A stretch of 64,000 nucleotides of DNA from Mycolicibacterium sp. (GTDB lineage Bacteria; Actinomycetota; Actinomycetes; Mycobacteriales; Mycobacteriaceae): assembly GCF_016462545.1 (NCBI RefSeq), contig NZ_JAEMTA010000021.1, positions 22,114-86,113 on the forward strand, written 5' to 3'. Made by a program: the position numbers and the translations under genes. Below the pieces are notes generated by a model. The model did no database searches. It worked only from the letters and a program-made list of their open reading frames with translations, and was not told the DNA's origin. Below are positions 36,218 to 44,908 of this stretch, in pieces. Within the stretch, counting starts at the first letter, position 1. Every line of letters starts with the position of its first letter.

Positions 36218-37203
36218 TGCCGATGGCGACTCGCGACGACGTGGACTTCACCCCCTCGACCCTGGATCGCTCAGCGCCGACGTTCATCGCAGGCCATCGC
36301 GGCATGGTCGGATCGGCGATCCACCGCAGGCTCGAGCGTGAGGGCTTCACGAATCTGCACGTCAGGACGCGACACGAGCTCGACCTGACGGACCGACGGG
36401 CCACCTTCGAGTTCTTCGAGCGGACGCGGCCAACGGTCGTCGTCCTCGCGGCCGCGCGGGTGGGCGGGATTCTCGCGAACAGCACACAACCGGTGGACTT
36501 CCTGTCTGAGAACCTGCAGATCCAAGTCAACGCGATGGACGCGGCGCTGCACACACGGGTCGACCGGCTGCTGTTCCTGGGTTCGTCGTGCATCTATCCG
36601 AAGTTCGCGCCGCAGCCGATCCCCGAGGATGCCCTGCTCACCGGGCCGCTCGAACCGACGAACGACGCATATGCCATTGCGAAGATCGCGGGCATCCTCC
36701 ACGTCCAGGCCGTCCGTCGCCAGTACGGGCTGCCCTGGATATCGGCGATGCCCACCAATCTCTACGGACCGGGCGACAACTTTTCCGCGACCTCGTCGCA
36801 CGTCCTCCCGGCGATGATCCGGCGCTACGACGAGGCCAGGGCGCAAGGAACCCCAGTCGTGACCAACTGGGGCAGTGGTAATCCACGCCGGGAGTTCCTC
36901 CACGTCGACGATCTCGCGGGCGCCTGCCTGCATCTGCTGGAGCACTTCGACGGCCCACGACAGGTCAACGTTGGCACCGGTGAGGATCAGACCATCAGGG
37001 AGATTGCCGCAATGGTCTCGGAGGCAACCGGATTCACGGGTGCGACCGAGTGGGACACGGCGAAGCCGGACGGCACTCCACGCAAACTGCTCGACGTCAG
37101 CACGCTGCGGGAGAGCGGATGGCAGCCGACCATCTCGCTGCGCGCGGGGATCGCCGACACCGTGTCGTGGTTCCGATCGAATCAGGCTGCGTTGAGGGTG
37201 TAG
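36217..37203 (+). CDS. fcl: GDP-L-fucose synthase (GDP-4-keto-6-deoxymannose epimerase/reductase)
   Basis: A 328-residue extended SDR that turns the Gmd product into GDP-L-fucose by 3,5-epimerisation and 4-reduction with NADPH. Diagnostic motifs are [17 protein letters not shown] (NADP loop), [26 protein letters not shown] and YAIAKIAG with the catalytic Tyr and Lys, and [11 protein letters not shown]. The ATG forms a TGATG junction with gmd, which decides the start. The gmd-fcl order is that of gmdA-epiA (Rv1511-Rv1512). The pair should feed a 6-deoxyhexose into an EPS or glycolipid. Confidence 0.92.
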   Translation: MPMATRDDVDFTPSTLDRSAPTFIAGHRGMVGSAIHRRLEREGFTNLHVRTRHELDLTDRRATFEFFERTRPTVVVLAAARVGGILANSTQPVDFLSENLQIQVNAMDAALHTRVDRLLFLGSSCIYPKFAPQPIPEDALLTGPLEPTNDAYAIAKIAGILHVQAVRRQYGLPWISAMPTNLYGPGDNFSATSSHVLPAMIRRYDEARAQGTPVVTNWGSGNPRREFLHVDDLAGACLHLLEHFDGPRQVNVGTGEDQTIREIAAMVSEATGFTGATEWDTAKPDGTPRKLLDVSTLRESGWQPTISLRAGIADTVSWFRSNQAALRV

Positions 37204-37235
37204 CCCGCCCCGGTCGACCCAGTAGGCTCATAGCC

Positions 37236-38132
37236 GTGCCTCTGCCCGCGGACCCGCATCCCTCCCTGGCTGCTTACGCCCATCCCGAACGGCTCGTCAC
37301 CGCCGACTGGTTGGCCGGCAACATCGGCCGCCCGGGCCTCGCCATCGTGGAGTCCGACGAGGACGTCCTGCTCTACGACACCGGGCACATCCCCGGAGCA
37401 GTGAAGATCGACTGGCATACCGATCTCAACGATCCACACGTGCGTGACTACATCGACGGCGCCCAGTTCGCCGCGCTGATGGATCGCAAGGGCATCGGTC
37501 GCGACGACACCGTCGTGATCTACGGCGACAAGAGCAATTGGTGGGCGGCCTACGCCCTCTGGGTCTTCACGCTCTTCGGCCATCCCGACGTCAGACTGCT
37601 CGACGGCGGACGCGATCTGTGGGTGTCCAACGGTCGTGACACCAGCCTCGACGTGCCGTCGAAGCAGACGACGGGCTATCCGGTCGTCGAGCGCAACGAC
37701 GCGCCGATCCGCGCCTTCAAGGACGACGTGTTGGGAATCCTCGGCCACCAGCCGCTGATCGACGTCCGCTCCCCCCTGGAGTACACCGGCGAGCGGACCC
37801 ACATGCCGGACTACCCCGAAGAGGGCGCACTGCGCGGCGGCCACATTCCGACGGCGAAGTCGATCCCATGGGCCAAGGCCGCGCTGGACAGTGGACAGTT
37901 CCGCAGTCGGGCCGAACTCGACGAGCTCTACGGCTTCCTCGATCAGGACGACAAGACGATCGTGTACTGCCGCATCGGCGAGCGGTCCAGCCACACCTGG
38001 TTCGTCCTGACCCACCTGCTCGGCAAGGAGGGGGTGCGCAACTACGACGGCTCCTGGACCGAGTGGGGTAACGCGGTACGCGTTCCCGTGGCCGTCGGCG
38101 CCGAACCTGGAGAGGCACCCGGTACCCCGTGA
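37236..38132 (+). CDS. sseA: Thiosulfate sulfurtransferase SseA
   Basis: A 298-residue tandem-rhodanese sulfurtransferase (297 in M. tuberculosis). The N-terminal inactive rhodanese domain covers about 1-140 and the catalytic domain 155-285 with active-site loop CRIGERS (Cys245). It moves sulfane sulfur from thiosulfate to cyanide or a protein acceptor. GTG 37236 gives the family length; it is 32 bases after the fcl stop. It overlaps the sufE-like gene by four bases (GTGA), implying that the two proteins cooperate, SseA as persulfide donor and SufE as acceptor. Confidence 0.94.
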   Translation: MPLPADPHPSLAAYAHPERLVTADWLAGNIGRPGLAIVESDEDVLLYDTGHIPGAVKIDWHTDLNDPHVRDYIDGAQFAALMDRKGIGRDDTVVIYGDKSNWWAAYALWVFTLFGHPDVRLLDGGRDLWVSNGRDTSLDVPSKQTTGYPVVERNDAPIRAFKDDVLGILGHQPLIDVRSPLEYTGERTHMPDYPEEGALRGGHIPTAKSIPWAKAALDSGQFRSRAELDELYGFLDQDDKTIVYCRIGERSSHTWFVLTHLLGKEGVRNYDGSWTEWGNAVRVPVAVGAEPGEAPGTP

Positions 38133-38548
38133 CGATGCCGGCCGCGCTGGCCGAGGTCGTGTCGGACTTCGCCGACATGCAGGGCCAGGACAAGCTTCAA
38201 CTCCTGCTGGAGTTCGCGAACGAGCTGCCTCCCATTCCTGCCGAGCTCGAAGAGGCCGCGATGGAGCCGGTGCCCGAGTGTCAGTCGCCACTGTTCCTGC
38301 ACGTCGACGCCACCGACCGGGATCGCGTCCGGCTGTACTTCAGCGCACCCGCCGAGGCGCCCACCACCCGTGGATTCGCCGCGATCCTGGCGGCCGGGCT
38401 CGATGAACACTCGGCGGACGAGATCCTCGCCGTGCCGGATGACTTCTATGCAGACCTCGGCCTCTCGAAGCTGATCAGTCCCCTGCGGCTGCGAGGAATG
38501 TCAGCGATGTTGACCCGCATCAAGCGTCGGCTCCGCGAAACCCGATGA
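38129..38548 (+). CDS. SufE-like sulfur acceptor protein (Rv3284-like)
   Basis: A 139-residue SufE family protein. Cys51 in PECQSPLFL is the sulfur-accepting cysteine of the family, and [14 protein letters not shown] near the C-terminus is the conserved hydrophobic block. In mycobacteria it follows sseA (Rv3284). GTG 38129 overlaps the sseA stop; ATG 38135 is an alternative. The last eight codons (to the stop at 38546-38548) lie within the 33-bp sequence that recurs at 63172-63204, 24.6 kb away, which marks the left end of the cluster B insertion. Confidence 0.9.
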   Translation: MTMPAALAEVVSDFADMQGQDKLQLLLEFANELPPIPAELEEAAMEPVPECQSPLFLHVDATDRDRVRLYFSAPAEAPTTRGFAAILAAGLDEHSADEILAVPDDFYADLGLSKLISPLRLRGMSAMLTRIKRRLRETR

Positions 38549-38560
38549 GTGGCAAGAAAA
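38528..38560. repeat. 33-bp direct repeat, left copy (sufE 3' end)
   Basis: Perfect match to 63172-63204. It spans the last codons of the sufE-like gene, its stop codon and 12 bases downstream. Such duplication of a gene's 3' end is what site-specific integration into that gene leaves behind. The bases just outside the match differ (38527 T, 63171 C; TAGC versus CCTA on the right). Confidence 0.9.
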
Positions 38561-38584
38561 TAGCAAGGGTGCTGTAAGTCTCCT

Positions 38585-38619
38585 GGGCGCCTCGCCCGAT
38601 CCCCGCGTCGAATTCGCGG
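38585..38619. terminator. Double hairpin between convergent sufE and FkbM genes
   Basis: GGGCG-CCT-CGCCC (38585-38597) is followed by CCGCG with a seven-base loop and CGCGG (38603-38619) in the gap between two convergent genes. Probably a bidirectional terminator; neither stem has a T-run. Confidence 0.4.
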
Positions 38620-38626
38620 CGCGCCA

Positions 38627-39379
38627 CTAGTCGTGCTCACCGCCGCATCGACTGAAGAGAAAGTCGGCCTGGACGGCACGGCCGTCGTCGCCGTAGGCCG
38701 CATTGAACACACCAGCCAACGTGAAGCCGCGCTCCGCAAGCCATGCGATGACGGCGCCCGCCAACCCTTGCCCCTCATAGAGTTCGAGGAACGAACACTC
38801 GCAGTAGATGCGGTCGAACGCCTGCAGAAGTGGCTCGCATCCGCGAAGTACCTCGAGTTCGTAACCTTGCACGTCGATCTTCAGCAGTGCCGGTGCCACG
38901 ATCGAATCCGCCTGAACGAAGGCGCCCAAAGTCGCGACTCTGACGTCGACGGTTCCGATTTCGTCCGTTCCGGGAAAGACCGTGTCCTGTAGGCGAGTGA
39001 TGGCCAGGAGCGACGAAGAATCGTCGCTTCTCGACAGATGCATCGTGCCCACCGCTTCACGTGGGCCAACGGCGGCCTCGTGAAGGCTCACCAATTCATC
39101 AGTGGCGAAGACTCTTCTGAAGGTCGCGGCCGGCTTCTCGAGCGGCTCGAAGGAGATCACCCGGGCCGTCGGCCACCGTTCGCGGGCGGCAAGAGCGAAC
39201 TGGCCGCGGTTGGCTCCGATGTCCACGACGGTGCGGCACTCGATCGATCTCAAGACCGATCGGTGTTCCGTACCCGCCGGCACGCCGCGAAGGAGGGCAC
39301 GCAGCCAAAGGCCGTTTCGCGAGGCGAGGATGACGACGAGTTTTCTCAGGCGGCGCATCGGGGGAAGCTTCACCTCCAC
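38627..39379 (-). CDS. FkbM-family methyltransferase (cluster B)
   Basis: A 250-residue methyltransferase: TVVDIGANRGQFALAA is SAM motif I, VISFEPLEKPAATFRR the next strand with the acidic residue, and ALLKIDVQGYELEVLRGCE the FkbM signature. CECSFLELYEGQGL follows. A hydrophobic, Arg-rich N-terminus may associate with the membrane. GTG 39379 is the longest start; ATG 39358 has GGAGG 13 bases upstream. It is the first gene inside the left 33-bp repeat, and ends 66 bases from it. O-methylation of a cluster B sugar is inferred. Confidence 0.83.
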   Translation of the reverse strand: MEVKLPPMRRLRKLVVILASRNGLWLRALLRGVPAGTEHRSVLRSIECRTVVDIGANRGQFALAARERWPTARVISFEPLEKPAATFRRVFATDELVSLHEAAVGPREAVGTMHLSRSDDSSSLLAITRLQDTVFPGTDEIGTVDVRVATLGAFVQADSIVAPALLKIDVQGYELEVLRGCEPLLQAFDRIYCECSFLELYEGQGLAGAVIAWLAERGFTLAGVFNAAYGDDGRAVQADFLFSRCGGEHD

Positions 39380-39449
39380 GTCATTCGGGGACGAATGCGA
39401 CGAACGTCGCCTCTTCGGTGATCAGCAACTGCGGTGGTCTTCCACGCCC

Positions 39450-40781
39450 CTACGACACCTTTTGCATCGCGGGCGCGAGCACCTCGACATCAGGCACGGG
39501 TTCGGCTTGCGACGAAATGAAGACCACACCCACCAGTCGCGCCTCCACGGTGCCCAAACGGCGACGGCATTCGACCAGGTCGGACATCGAGGATCCAGAC
39601 CGTCGACTGACCATGAGAACACCGTCGACCGACGGTGCGATCGCGTCCGTTCCAGAATTCTCCAAGATCGCCTCGGAGTCCACGAGGACGTAGTCGAACT
39701 GTCGGGCGAGCTCGTCCAGGACTCGTCCGAAGCCGGCGGACGCCAAGTAATCAGCGGGGTGGCCCGAGACCTTGGAGCCCGCCCCCAACACCGACAATGT
39801 CTTGACGCCGCCCACGGCGCGCTGAAGAACATCGCCCAGAGGTGCGCCGCGGAGCACGTCCGTCAAGCCGAGGCCATCGCTGGCCTTCAACCGTTTCGTG
39901 GCGTCGGGGTTGTAGAAATTGGCGTCCACGACCACGACGGAGTGTGCGGCCTGGGCCAGTGCCTTGGCGAGGCCGATCGTCGTCGTGGTCGCGCCCTCGT
40001 GGGCACGACCACTGGTCACCAACAACTTTCGCGCAGGCGGGTCCAGCACGCCCAGCCGTGTGCGAAGGGCCCGAAAGGCCTCTGGTGCCTGATCCTGGCG
40101 CACGACCTCCGCCAGCACCGGCGTCCCCAGTGCGGCTTCGGCGTCGTCCTCGTCGCGCACCCTTCGATTCAAGAACTCTCGCAGCAACGCCAGCAGGCAA
40201 CCCGCGATCAGTCCCGCCACGACCGCGACGGCGACATTTACCAAGGTCCTGGGCTCTGCGGGCCCAGCGTCCACGGTCGCCGTCGTCACCTGATGCACCT
40301 TCACGAGCGGTTCAGTGCTGGCGCCGGGCACCTCCAACGCAGACACGGTGGTCTCCATCGACTTCGCCAGCGAGTCCGCGAATTTCTGTGCGACAGCGGG
40401 ATCGCTGTCACTCGCCGAGAGCGTGATCAGGACGATTTGAGGGTTGACGTCTACGGCTACCCGCTGTCGTGCTTGTTGCAGGGTGAGGTCGAGCCCCGCA
40501 GCTTGCGCGGCTGGCATCAAGACGGCCTGGGAGTAGAGCAGCTGCGCGTATGAACCCACGCGTTCGCGGGACGCGGACAACGAGTCATACGCCGACGGGA
40601 CGATCGTGCCGCCCGACGTCAGGTAGAGAGTCGTCGACGCTGAGTACATGGGCTTCTCCAACAGCGAATACCCAAGCGCCCCAAGCCCGAATGCGATGGC
40701 GACTCCTGCGATCAACGCCCAACCCTTGACCAACACAGTCGAAATGCTGCGTGGCGCCGGGCGTTTCGGTTTGTTGACCAT
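39450..40781 (-). CDS. Wzz/Wzc-like protein with degenerate ATPase domain
   Basis: A 443-residue protein with a Wzz domain (membrane helices about 15-40 and 180-200; the outer part contains TLYLTSGGTIVPSAYDSLSA) and a MinD-like C-terminal domain. The P-loop reads TSGRAHEGATTTT: the Walker A Lys is Ala264 (codon 39990-39992). Walker A' is VVVVDANFYNPD in place of DxDxR, and the Walker B strand is YVLVDSEAI. ATP binding by the standard mode is unlikely, and there is no Tyr-rich tail. It probably acts as the co-polymerase of cluster B with Wzy at 49428. The gene is divergent from the SGNH gene. Confidence 0.83.
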   Translation of the reverse strand: MVNKPKRPAPRSISTVLVKGWALIAGVAIAFGLGALGYSLLEKPMYSASTTLYLTSGGTIVPSAYDSLSASRERVGSYAQLLYSQAVLMPAAQAAGLDLTLQQARQRVAVDVNPQIVLITLSASDSDPAVAQKFADSLAKSMETTVSALEVPGASTEPLVKVHQVTTATVDAGPAEPRTLVNVAVAVVAGLIAGCLLALLREFLNRRVRDEDDAEAALGTPVLAEVVRQDQAPEAFRALRTRLGVLDPPARKLLVTSGRAHEGATTTTIGLAKALAQAAHSVVVVDANFYNPDATKRLKASDGLGLTDVLRGAPLGDVLQRAVGGVKTLSVLGAGSKVSGHPADYLASAGFGRVLDELARQFDYVLVDSEAILENSGTDAIAPSVDGVLMVSRRSGSSMSDLVECRRRLGTVEARLVGVVFISSQAEPVPDVEVLAPAMQKVS

Positions 40782-40929
40782 GCGCGCTTCGCTCCCCTGT
40801 CGGTGGTTAGGATCCAGAAAAATCGATCAATTACAAATTCCAGCAAATAAAGTTATGGAGACATTCTTTCCTGGGACGTGCTGAGAACGTGTTGCGAAAA
40901 CCCCAGTCCTAACATGCTTTGGCAACTCC

Positions 40930-40957
40930 TTGAGTTAGCTTGACCACACGGTATGGT
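40930..40957 (+). promoter_or_regulatory. Possible sigma-A promoter upstream of the SGNH-like gene
   Basis: TTGAGT (40930-40935) and TATGGT (40952-40957) are separated by 16 bases, in an AT-rich divergent region. Transcription would start about 38 bases before the ATG at 41002. Found by eye only. Confidence 0.4.
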
Positions 40958-41001
40958 AGCCGCTACGTTCGCCATTTTGGATGGTTTATCGAGGGAGCGC
41001 G

Positions 41002-41826
41002 ATGGCTGGCAGGTCGCACGGCCACAGCAGTGCGAGATCGGGGTCCCCCAAGAGCTTCGAGGGTGGCCGCCGAAATCCATTGGCCAGACTCGTGTTGCCA
41101 ATCATCATTCTCGGCGCCGTCGCCCTGGTGGCCGGATCCGTGTGGGCCACGGTTCGACATCACGCCGAGGCGCCACCCCCGGCACCGCTGTCCCTGGGAC
41201 CGGATCAACGCGCGCCGGCCCTACCCCGTCCAGGAGCTGCGCCGCCTCAAACATTCGCCGTGATCGGGGACGACTTCGCCAGGGGTGTTGGCGCAGGCTG
41301 GGCGCAGGGCTGGGTGCTGCGCCTGAGCGATCAACTGTGCTGGAACCTGACGAAGGCGTCCGTGCAGCCGGGCAGTGGCTTCCTCGCGGCCCTTCAACCA
41401 GGAGCCAAGGCGTACCCGGAACGCCTGGACGACCTCGGCTCCGAACACCCTGGCGTCATTCTGGTGCAGGGCGGAGCCAACGATTACACCTCGTCGTCGG
41501 AGGACATCACGGCGGCTGCCGATGCGACGTTCAAGGCGCTGAAGGAGCGCAATCCCGACGCCAAGATCGTCGCGATTGGCCCGGTCATCGTTCCCCACCG
41601 TGCCGAGGCGCCGGAATTGGTACGCGTGTCAGGCGCCCTGGCTGCCGCTGCGGCCGGAAATGACGTGATGTACGTCGACCCCGTGGCCGAGCAGTGGTTG
41701 GACGACGACAGCCTGTTCGCAGGAGTCGTTCCCAACGCCGACGGTTACACGGAATACACCCGCAGACTGGCCGCTGATCTGACCCAGGGTGGACTGGCTT
41801 CCAGTTGTGCGCAGCCGGCCGCATAA
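41002..41826 (+). CDS. Membrane-anchored SGNH/GDSL-like protein lacking the catalytic residues
   Basis: A 274-residue protein with a basic N-terminus, one membrane helix (about 28-50) and a Pro/Ala linker (55-82) leading to an extracytoplasmic SGNH-hydrolase domain. Block I reads VIGDDFARG, so the GDS serine is Asp91 (codon 41272-41274). Block III is normal (GGAND, 157-161). Block V reads FAGVVPNADGY where the DxxHPN pattern is expected, so Asp and His are Ala240 and Val243. All three residues of the usual triad are thus replaced. ATG 41002 is preceded by GAGGGAG. It may bind acyl or acetyl groups without hydrolysing them. Confidence 0.75.
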   Translation: MAGRSHGHSSARSGSPKSFEGGRRNPLARLVLPIIILGAVALVAGSVWATVRHHAEAPPPAPLSLGPDQRAPALPRPGAAPPQTFAVIGDDFARGVGAGWAQGWVLRLSDQLCWNLTKASVQPGSGFLAALQPGAKAYPERLDDLGSEHPGVILVQGGANDYTSSSEDITAAADATFKALKERNPDAKIVAIGPVIVPHRAEAPELVRVSGALAAAAAGNDVMYVDPVAEQWLDDDSLFAGVVPNADGYTEYTRRLAADLTQGGLASSCAQPAA

Positions 41827-42068
41827 GAGCGCTTCGATCCCCATATTCGAGCCGGCGGAGCGCTCCGGCGGATGCGAAACCGGGTGACCCCGGGCCATTC
41901 GACCGCCCGGTACGCCAGGTCCGAAGAAAGAGCCGGCACCCTTTGCCTGCGAATTCATCCAGAATGTGGACATTGCTCCGTTTGTCAATCTGAGCGTGTA
42001 TCGTCTCAGCAAATATTGACGGCGAGGTATCCGTAGCAAGTTGGCAGTCGTCTCAAAGGATGGCACTA

Positions 42069-42524
42069 ATGAAGAGGTTCATTGCGGGGGTCCTAGGCGT
42101 CATCGGCGCAGTCTCCGTCGTGACTACGCCATTCGGCGCAGGCGTCGCACACGCCGACGCACTGGCTGGAATGACGTACGCCGCCGCCTCCAAGGCGCTG
42201 GACGGAAGTGGGCTGACGCCCGTCGTCGCCACACGCGTGGGGAGCTTTCTCCCCCAAGACGAATGCGTAGTCACCCGTTCTCAACTTCGTGCAGTGAAGG
42301 GCAAGCCCACGGCGATCCTGCTCTTCCTGAACTGCAATGCGACCGTGGCAACGGACGGCAGCCCCGGAAACTCGGCGGCAAGTCCCCAAGGCAAGGCCGA
42401 AAAGGATGCGCAAGCCGTAGCCGACACACTCAACGCGAATCCCGAAGCGTGCACGGCTAGCGAGAAAGCGGCCGCGGACTGCAAGGCCTTCTGCGATGCA
42501 CATGCGGGCATGTGCACGTTCTAG
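42069..42524 (+). CDS. Small secreted protein with PASTA-like segment
   Basis: A 151-residue exported protein. The signal peptide is MKRFIAGVLGVIGAVSV and on to a likely cleavage after AHA (about residue 28). GMTYAAASKALDGSGLTPVV just after it resembles the start of a PASTA repeat (beta strand, helix, strand). Six cysteines follow, four of them in the last 30 residues, suggesting disulfides after secretion. AAGGA-like sequence lies nine bases upstream of ATG 42069, whereas ATG 42060 is too close to it. The function is unknown; binding of glycan or peptidoglycan is only a guess from the PASTA likeness. Confidence 0.68.
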   Translation: MKRFIAGVLGVIGAVSVVTTPFGAGVAHADALAGMTYAAASKALDGSGLTPVVATRVGSFLPQDECVVTRSQLRAVKGKPTAILLFLNCNATVATDGSPGNSAASPQGKAEKDAQAVADTLNANPEACTASEKAAADCKAFCDAHAGMCTF

Positions 42525-42542
42525 GGTGGCCGTCAGGCGACG

Positions 42543-43694
42543 TCACCCTCCTCGAGCGGGCGAGCGAGCAGCCCGGCGGCGAGCAGCCCAGCGCTGGATC
42601 GCCCGACGCCCAGGCTCCTCGACGAGCTTGTAACACGCCACCGCGCTGACGAAGCAGGCGAAATAGTAGAAGGCCATGACCGACACTCGGACCGGAAGCG
42701 AGGAATCGGCGAAGGCTTCCCACCGCAACACCTTTCGCACTATCTCGAAGACGATGAAGTGCGTCATGTAGAGGGAATACGAGATCTTTCCGCCGTAGAT
42801 CATCGGCCTCGTCGAGAGCGCCCACCCAATCGGTCCTCGCGCACCTGCGCACGCGATGACGAAGACGGCGATCAGTGGGGTCAGGACCAGCGGAAGCGCC
42901 TCCCAGTCGGGCAACGTCGCCAAGCCGACCACCGTCAGAGCGAATGCGCTGCCTGCCAACACATCCCACTTACGGCCCTGCGGCTCACCGGCTGAGTTCC
43001 AGGCCTTCCAGAGCATCGCACCTGCCACGAACTCGGTGGAGATGCGCAGCAACGCCATCCCGGGTGCAGTCGTCTCCGTCGTCACCAGGCGCATCGCCAT
43101 CATGGCGGCGGTCCCGGTCAGGAGCCAGGCGAATGCGGCGGCCACCGCGACTCGGGGGCTGGTCAACCGCGACAGTATCCACGCCGTCAGCGGAAAGGTC
43201 AGGTAGGCCAGCGCTTCGGCCGAAATCGACCAGGCCGGCGCGTCCCACGCGGGCACGCCGGGCGCCGCCTGCAGCATGAGCAGGTTGCCGATGAAGGACT
43301 GTGGGGTGTAACGGGACGCGCTGTTGAGCGAGACGTTGGCGACCGCCGCCGCAGCTACGAGTGCGCCAGTCGCCAACAGGGTCACGAAGTGGACCGGGTA
43401 GAGCCGGGCGAACCGGTTGACGAGGAAATCGCGATACCGGCTGGCACCATTTCGCAGCCGATCGGCGTAGTTGTAGCTGATGATGAAGCCGCTCAGGACG
43501 AAGAAGACCTCGACACCGAGGTATCCGTTGTCGATCCACCAGTCGATGTGGCGGGTCGCGGGAAACAACCCGTACAACTGATCTCCGAAGTGTGCGATCA
43601 CCACCCAGCCGGCCGCAATGGCACGGATCCCCGTCAGAGAATGGATGGTCGCAGGGGACGCGGCCCGCAACTCCGTTGCGGCTACCTCACTCAT
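42543..43694 (-). CDS. Acyltransferase 3 (OafA-like) membrane protein (cluster B)
   Basis: A 383-residue integral membrane O-acyltransferase (PF01757). SLTGIRAIAAGWVVIAHFG contains the conserved Arg and the catalytic His; GYLGVEVFFVLSGFIISY is the most diagnostic block, followed by RFARLYPVHF; GGKISYSLYMTHFIVFEI is the late family landmark. The C-terminal tail is Arg-rich. ATG 43694 is preferred; GTG 43769 would add 25 residues without conservation. Its stop is 18 bases from the stop of the convergent secreted-protein gene. It should acylate the cluster B polymer. Confidence 0.87.
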   Translation of the reverse strand: MSEVAATELRAASPATIHSLTGIRAIAAGWVVIAHFGDQLYGLFPATRHIDWWIDNGYLGVEVFFVLSGFIISYNYADRLRNGASRYRDFLVNRFARLYPVHFVTLLATGALVAAAAVANVSLNSASRYTPQSFIGNLLMLQAAPGVPAWDAPAWSISAEALAYLTFPLTAWILSRLTSPRVAVAAAFAWLLTGTAAMMAMRLVTTETTAPGMALLRISTEFVAGAMLWKAWNSAGEPQGRKWDVLAGSAFALTVVGLATLPDWEALPLVLTPLIAVFVIACAGARGPIGWALSTRPMIYGGKISYSLYMTHFIVFEIVRKVLRWEAFADSSLPVRVSVMAFYYFACFVSAVACYKLVEEPGRRAIQRWAARRRAARSPARGG

Positions 43695-44068
43695 CGACGG
43701 CGTCCATGCGGGTCCGCCGAGGACGTCGCCGTCAATCGCAAGGTCGCCAGTCGTGTCTGCGGGTCGCACAGGCCAATCACGATGGCGTTGGCCGCTTTCG
43801 AGCCGGGCTGGCCACTACGCAAACCGACGCGCACACTCGTCCTCACTGTGATCAGTTTCGGTTGTCGGCAGTCATGGTCGATCGCAGAGGTGTAGACAGG
43901 TTGTGTCCATCGAATAACGGTAACCGGGACGGGTAGTTTTTGGTCGAAGACTGAAATGAATTCCCTTACAGGAGTGAGCCGGTCGATGACGTTCTCCCGT
44001 TTGCATCGTTAGCCACGATTAAGCTGTTGCGTGCGGCGACTGACACAGGTCTTTCCAGAGGAGCACGC
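43695..44068. other. 374-bp divergent intergenic region
   Basis: Separates the acyltransferase-3 gene (minus) from an acetyltransferase (plus). It has no gene of its own apart from a possible N-terminal extension of the former (to 43769). AT-rich stretches near 43850-43980 probably contain promoters for both genes; no convincing -35/-10 pair was picked out. Confidence 0.45.
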
Positions 44069-44725
44069 GTGAGTAGACCATCCGTACTCGTGGCGATTGT
44101 GGCGATGCTGCCGGCCAGCGAGCTCAAGAACCGCTTCTTACGCTGGTTGGGCTGGCACGTCGGCGATGGAGTGCACCTCAGTCCCTGTCTGATCGTCAAC
44201 GTCGACGAGGTCGACATCGGTGACGGCGCCTATCTCGGACCGTTCAACGTGGTGCGGGAGCTGGCTTCGCTAAAAATGGGCGATTACGCGCGAATCGGTC
44301 AGTGGAATTGGATAACTGCTTCTCGCCCAATACGCGACGCAGGCGGGGACGGCCTGCTGGTTTTGGGGGCTCACTCGGCGGTGACCTCCCGCCACTATGT
44401 CGATTGCACCGGAGGCGTCAGGATTGGCACGCACTCGACCATTGCCGGCATTCGGTCCACGATCTTCACCCACGGCATCTCTTGGAAGAGCAGCACGCAA
44501 ACCCCCAACGCCGTCGAGATTGGCGACTACTGCCTGATTTCATCGAACGCCACGGTCACGCCGGGCTCGGTAGTCGGCAGCCGAGTGGTGGTCGGCATGG
44601 GAGCGACCGTCGCCGGGCAGCTCACAGAACCCGGGTTGTACATGCAACCTCGCGCGGCTCTGGTGAAGACCGACCTCGCCGGAAGGTATTTCGACCGAGC
44701 ACGGGGCTTCGTCGATCCCGGCTGA
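44069..44725 (+). CDS. Hexapeptide-repeat O-acetyltransferase (cluster B)
   Basis: A 218-residue beta-helix acyltransferase. The N-terminal hydrophobic stretch SVLVAIVAMLPASELKNRFL is followed by hexapeptide turns (LIVNVDEVDIGDGAYLGPFNV, VRIGTHSTIAGIRSTIFTHG; landmarks VDIGDGAYLG and IFTHG with the likely catalytic His). GTG 44069 has AGAGGAG five bases upstream, deciding the start. The protein resembles the one at 45878-46645 along its length. It probably O-acetylates a cluster B sugar. Confidence 0.78.
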   Translation: MSRPSVLVAIVAMLPASELKNRFLRWLGWHVGDGVHLSPCLIVNVDEVDIGDGAYLGPFNVVRELASLKMGDYARIGQWNWITASRPIRDAGGDGLLVLGAHSAVTSRHYVDCTGGVRIGTHSTIAGIRSTIFTHGISWKSSTQTPNAVEIGDYCLISSNATVTPGSVVGSRVVVGMGATVAGQLTEPGLYMQPRAALVKTDLAGRYFDRARGFVDPG

Positions 44726-44908
44726 CGTCAGCGCTTCCCGAGAGGAGGCGCGCCCCCGGGCGAAACACGTCGAAAAGGATGACCACTCAACTGGCTTGGC
44801 GATCTTGCGCGGGGTGGTGTCCGTCGATACTGTCGCGTTCACGGCCTCGACCTCACCGCACGATCGTCATGACTCGGTTCTCGTTCTCGGCCAAGGAGGA
44901 GAATGGCG

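Noticed and set aside
38528..38560. Possibility that the 33-bp repeat is a tRNA-type attachment site
   Set aside because: No cloverleaf or anticodon pattern; the repeat is clearly the coding 3' end of the sufE-like gene.
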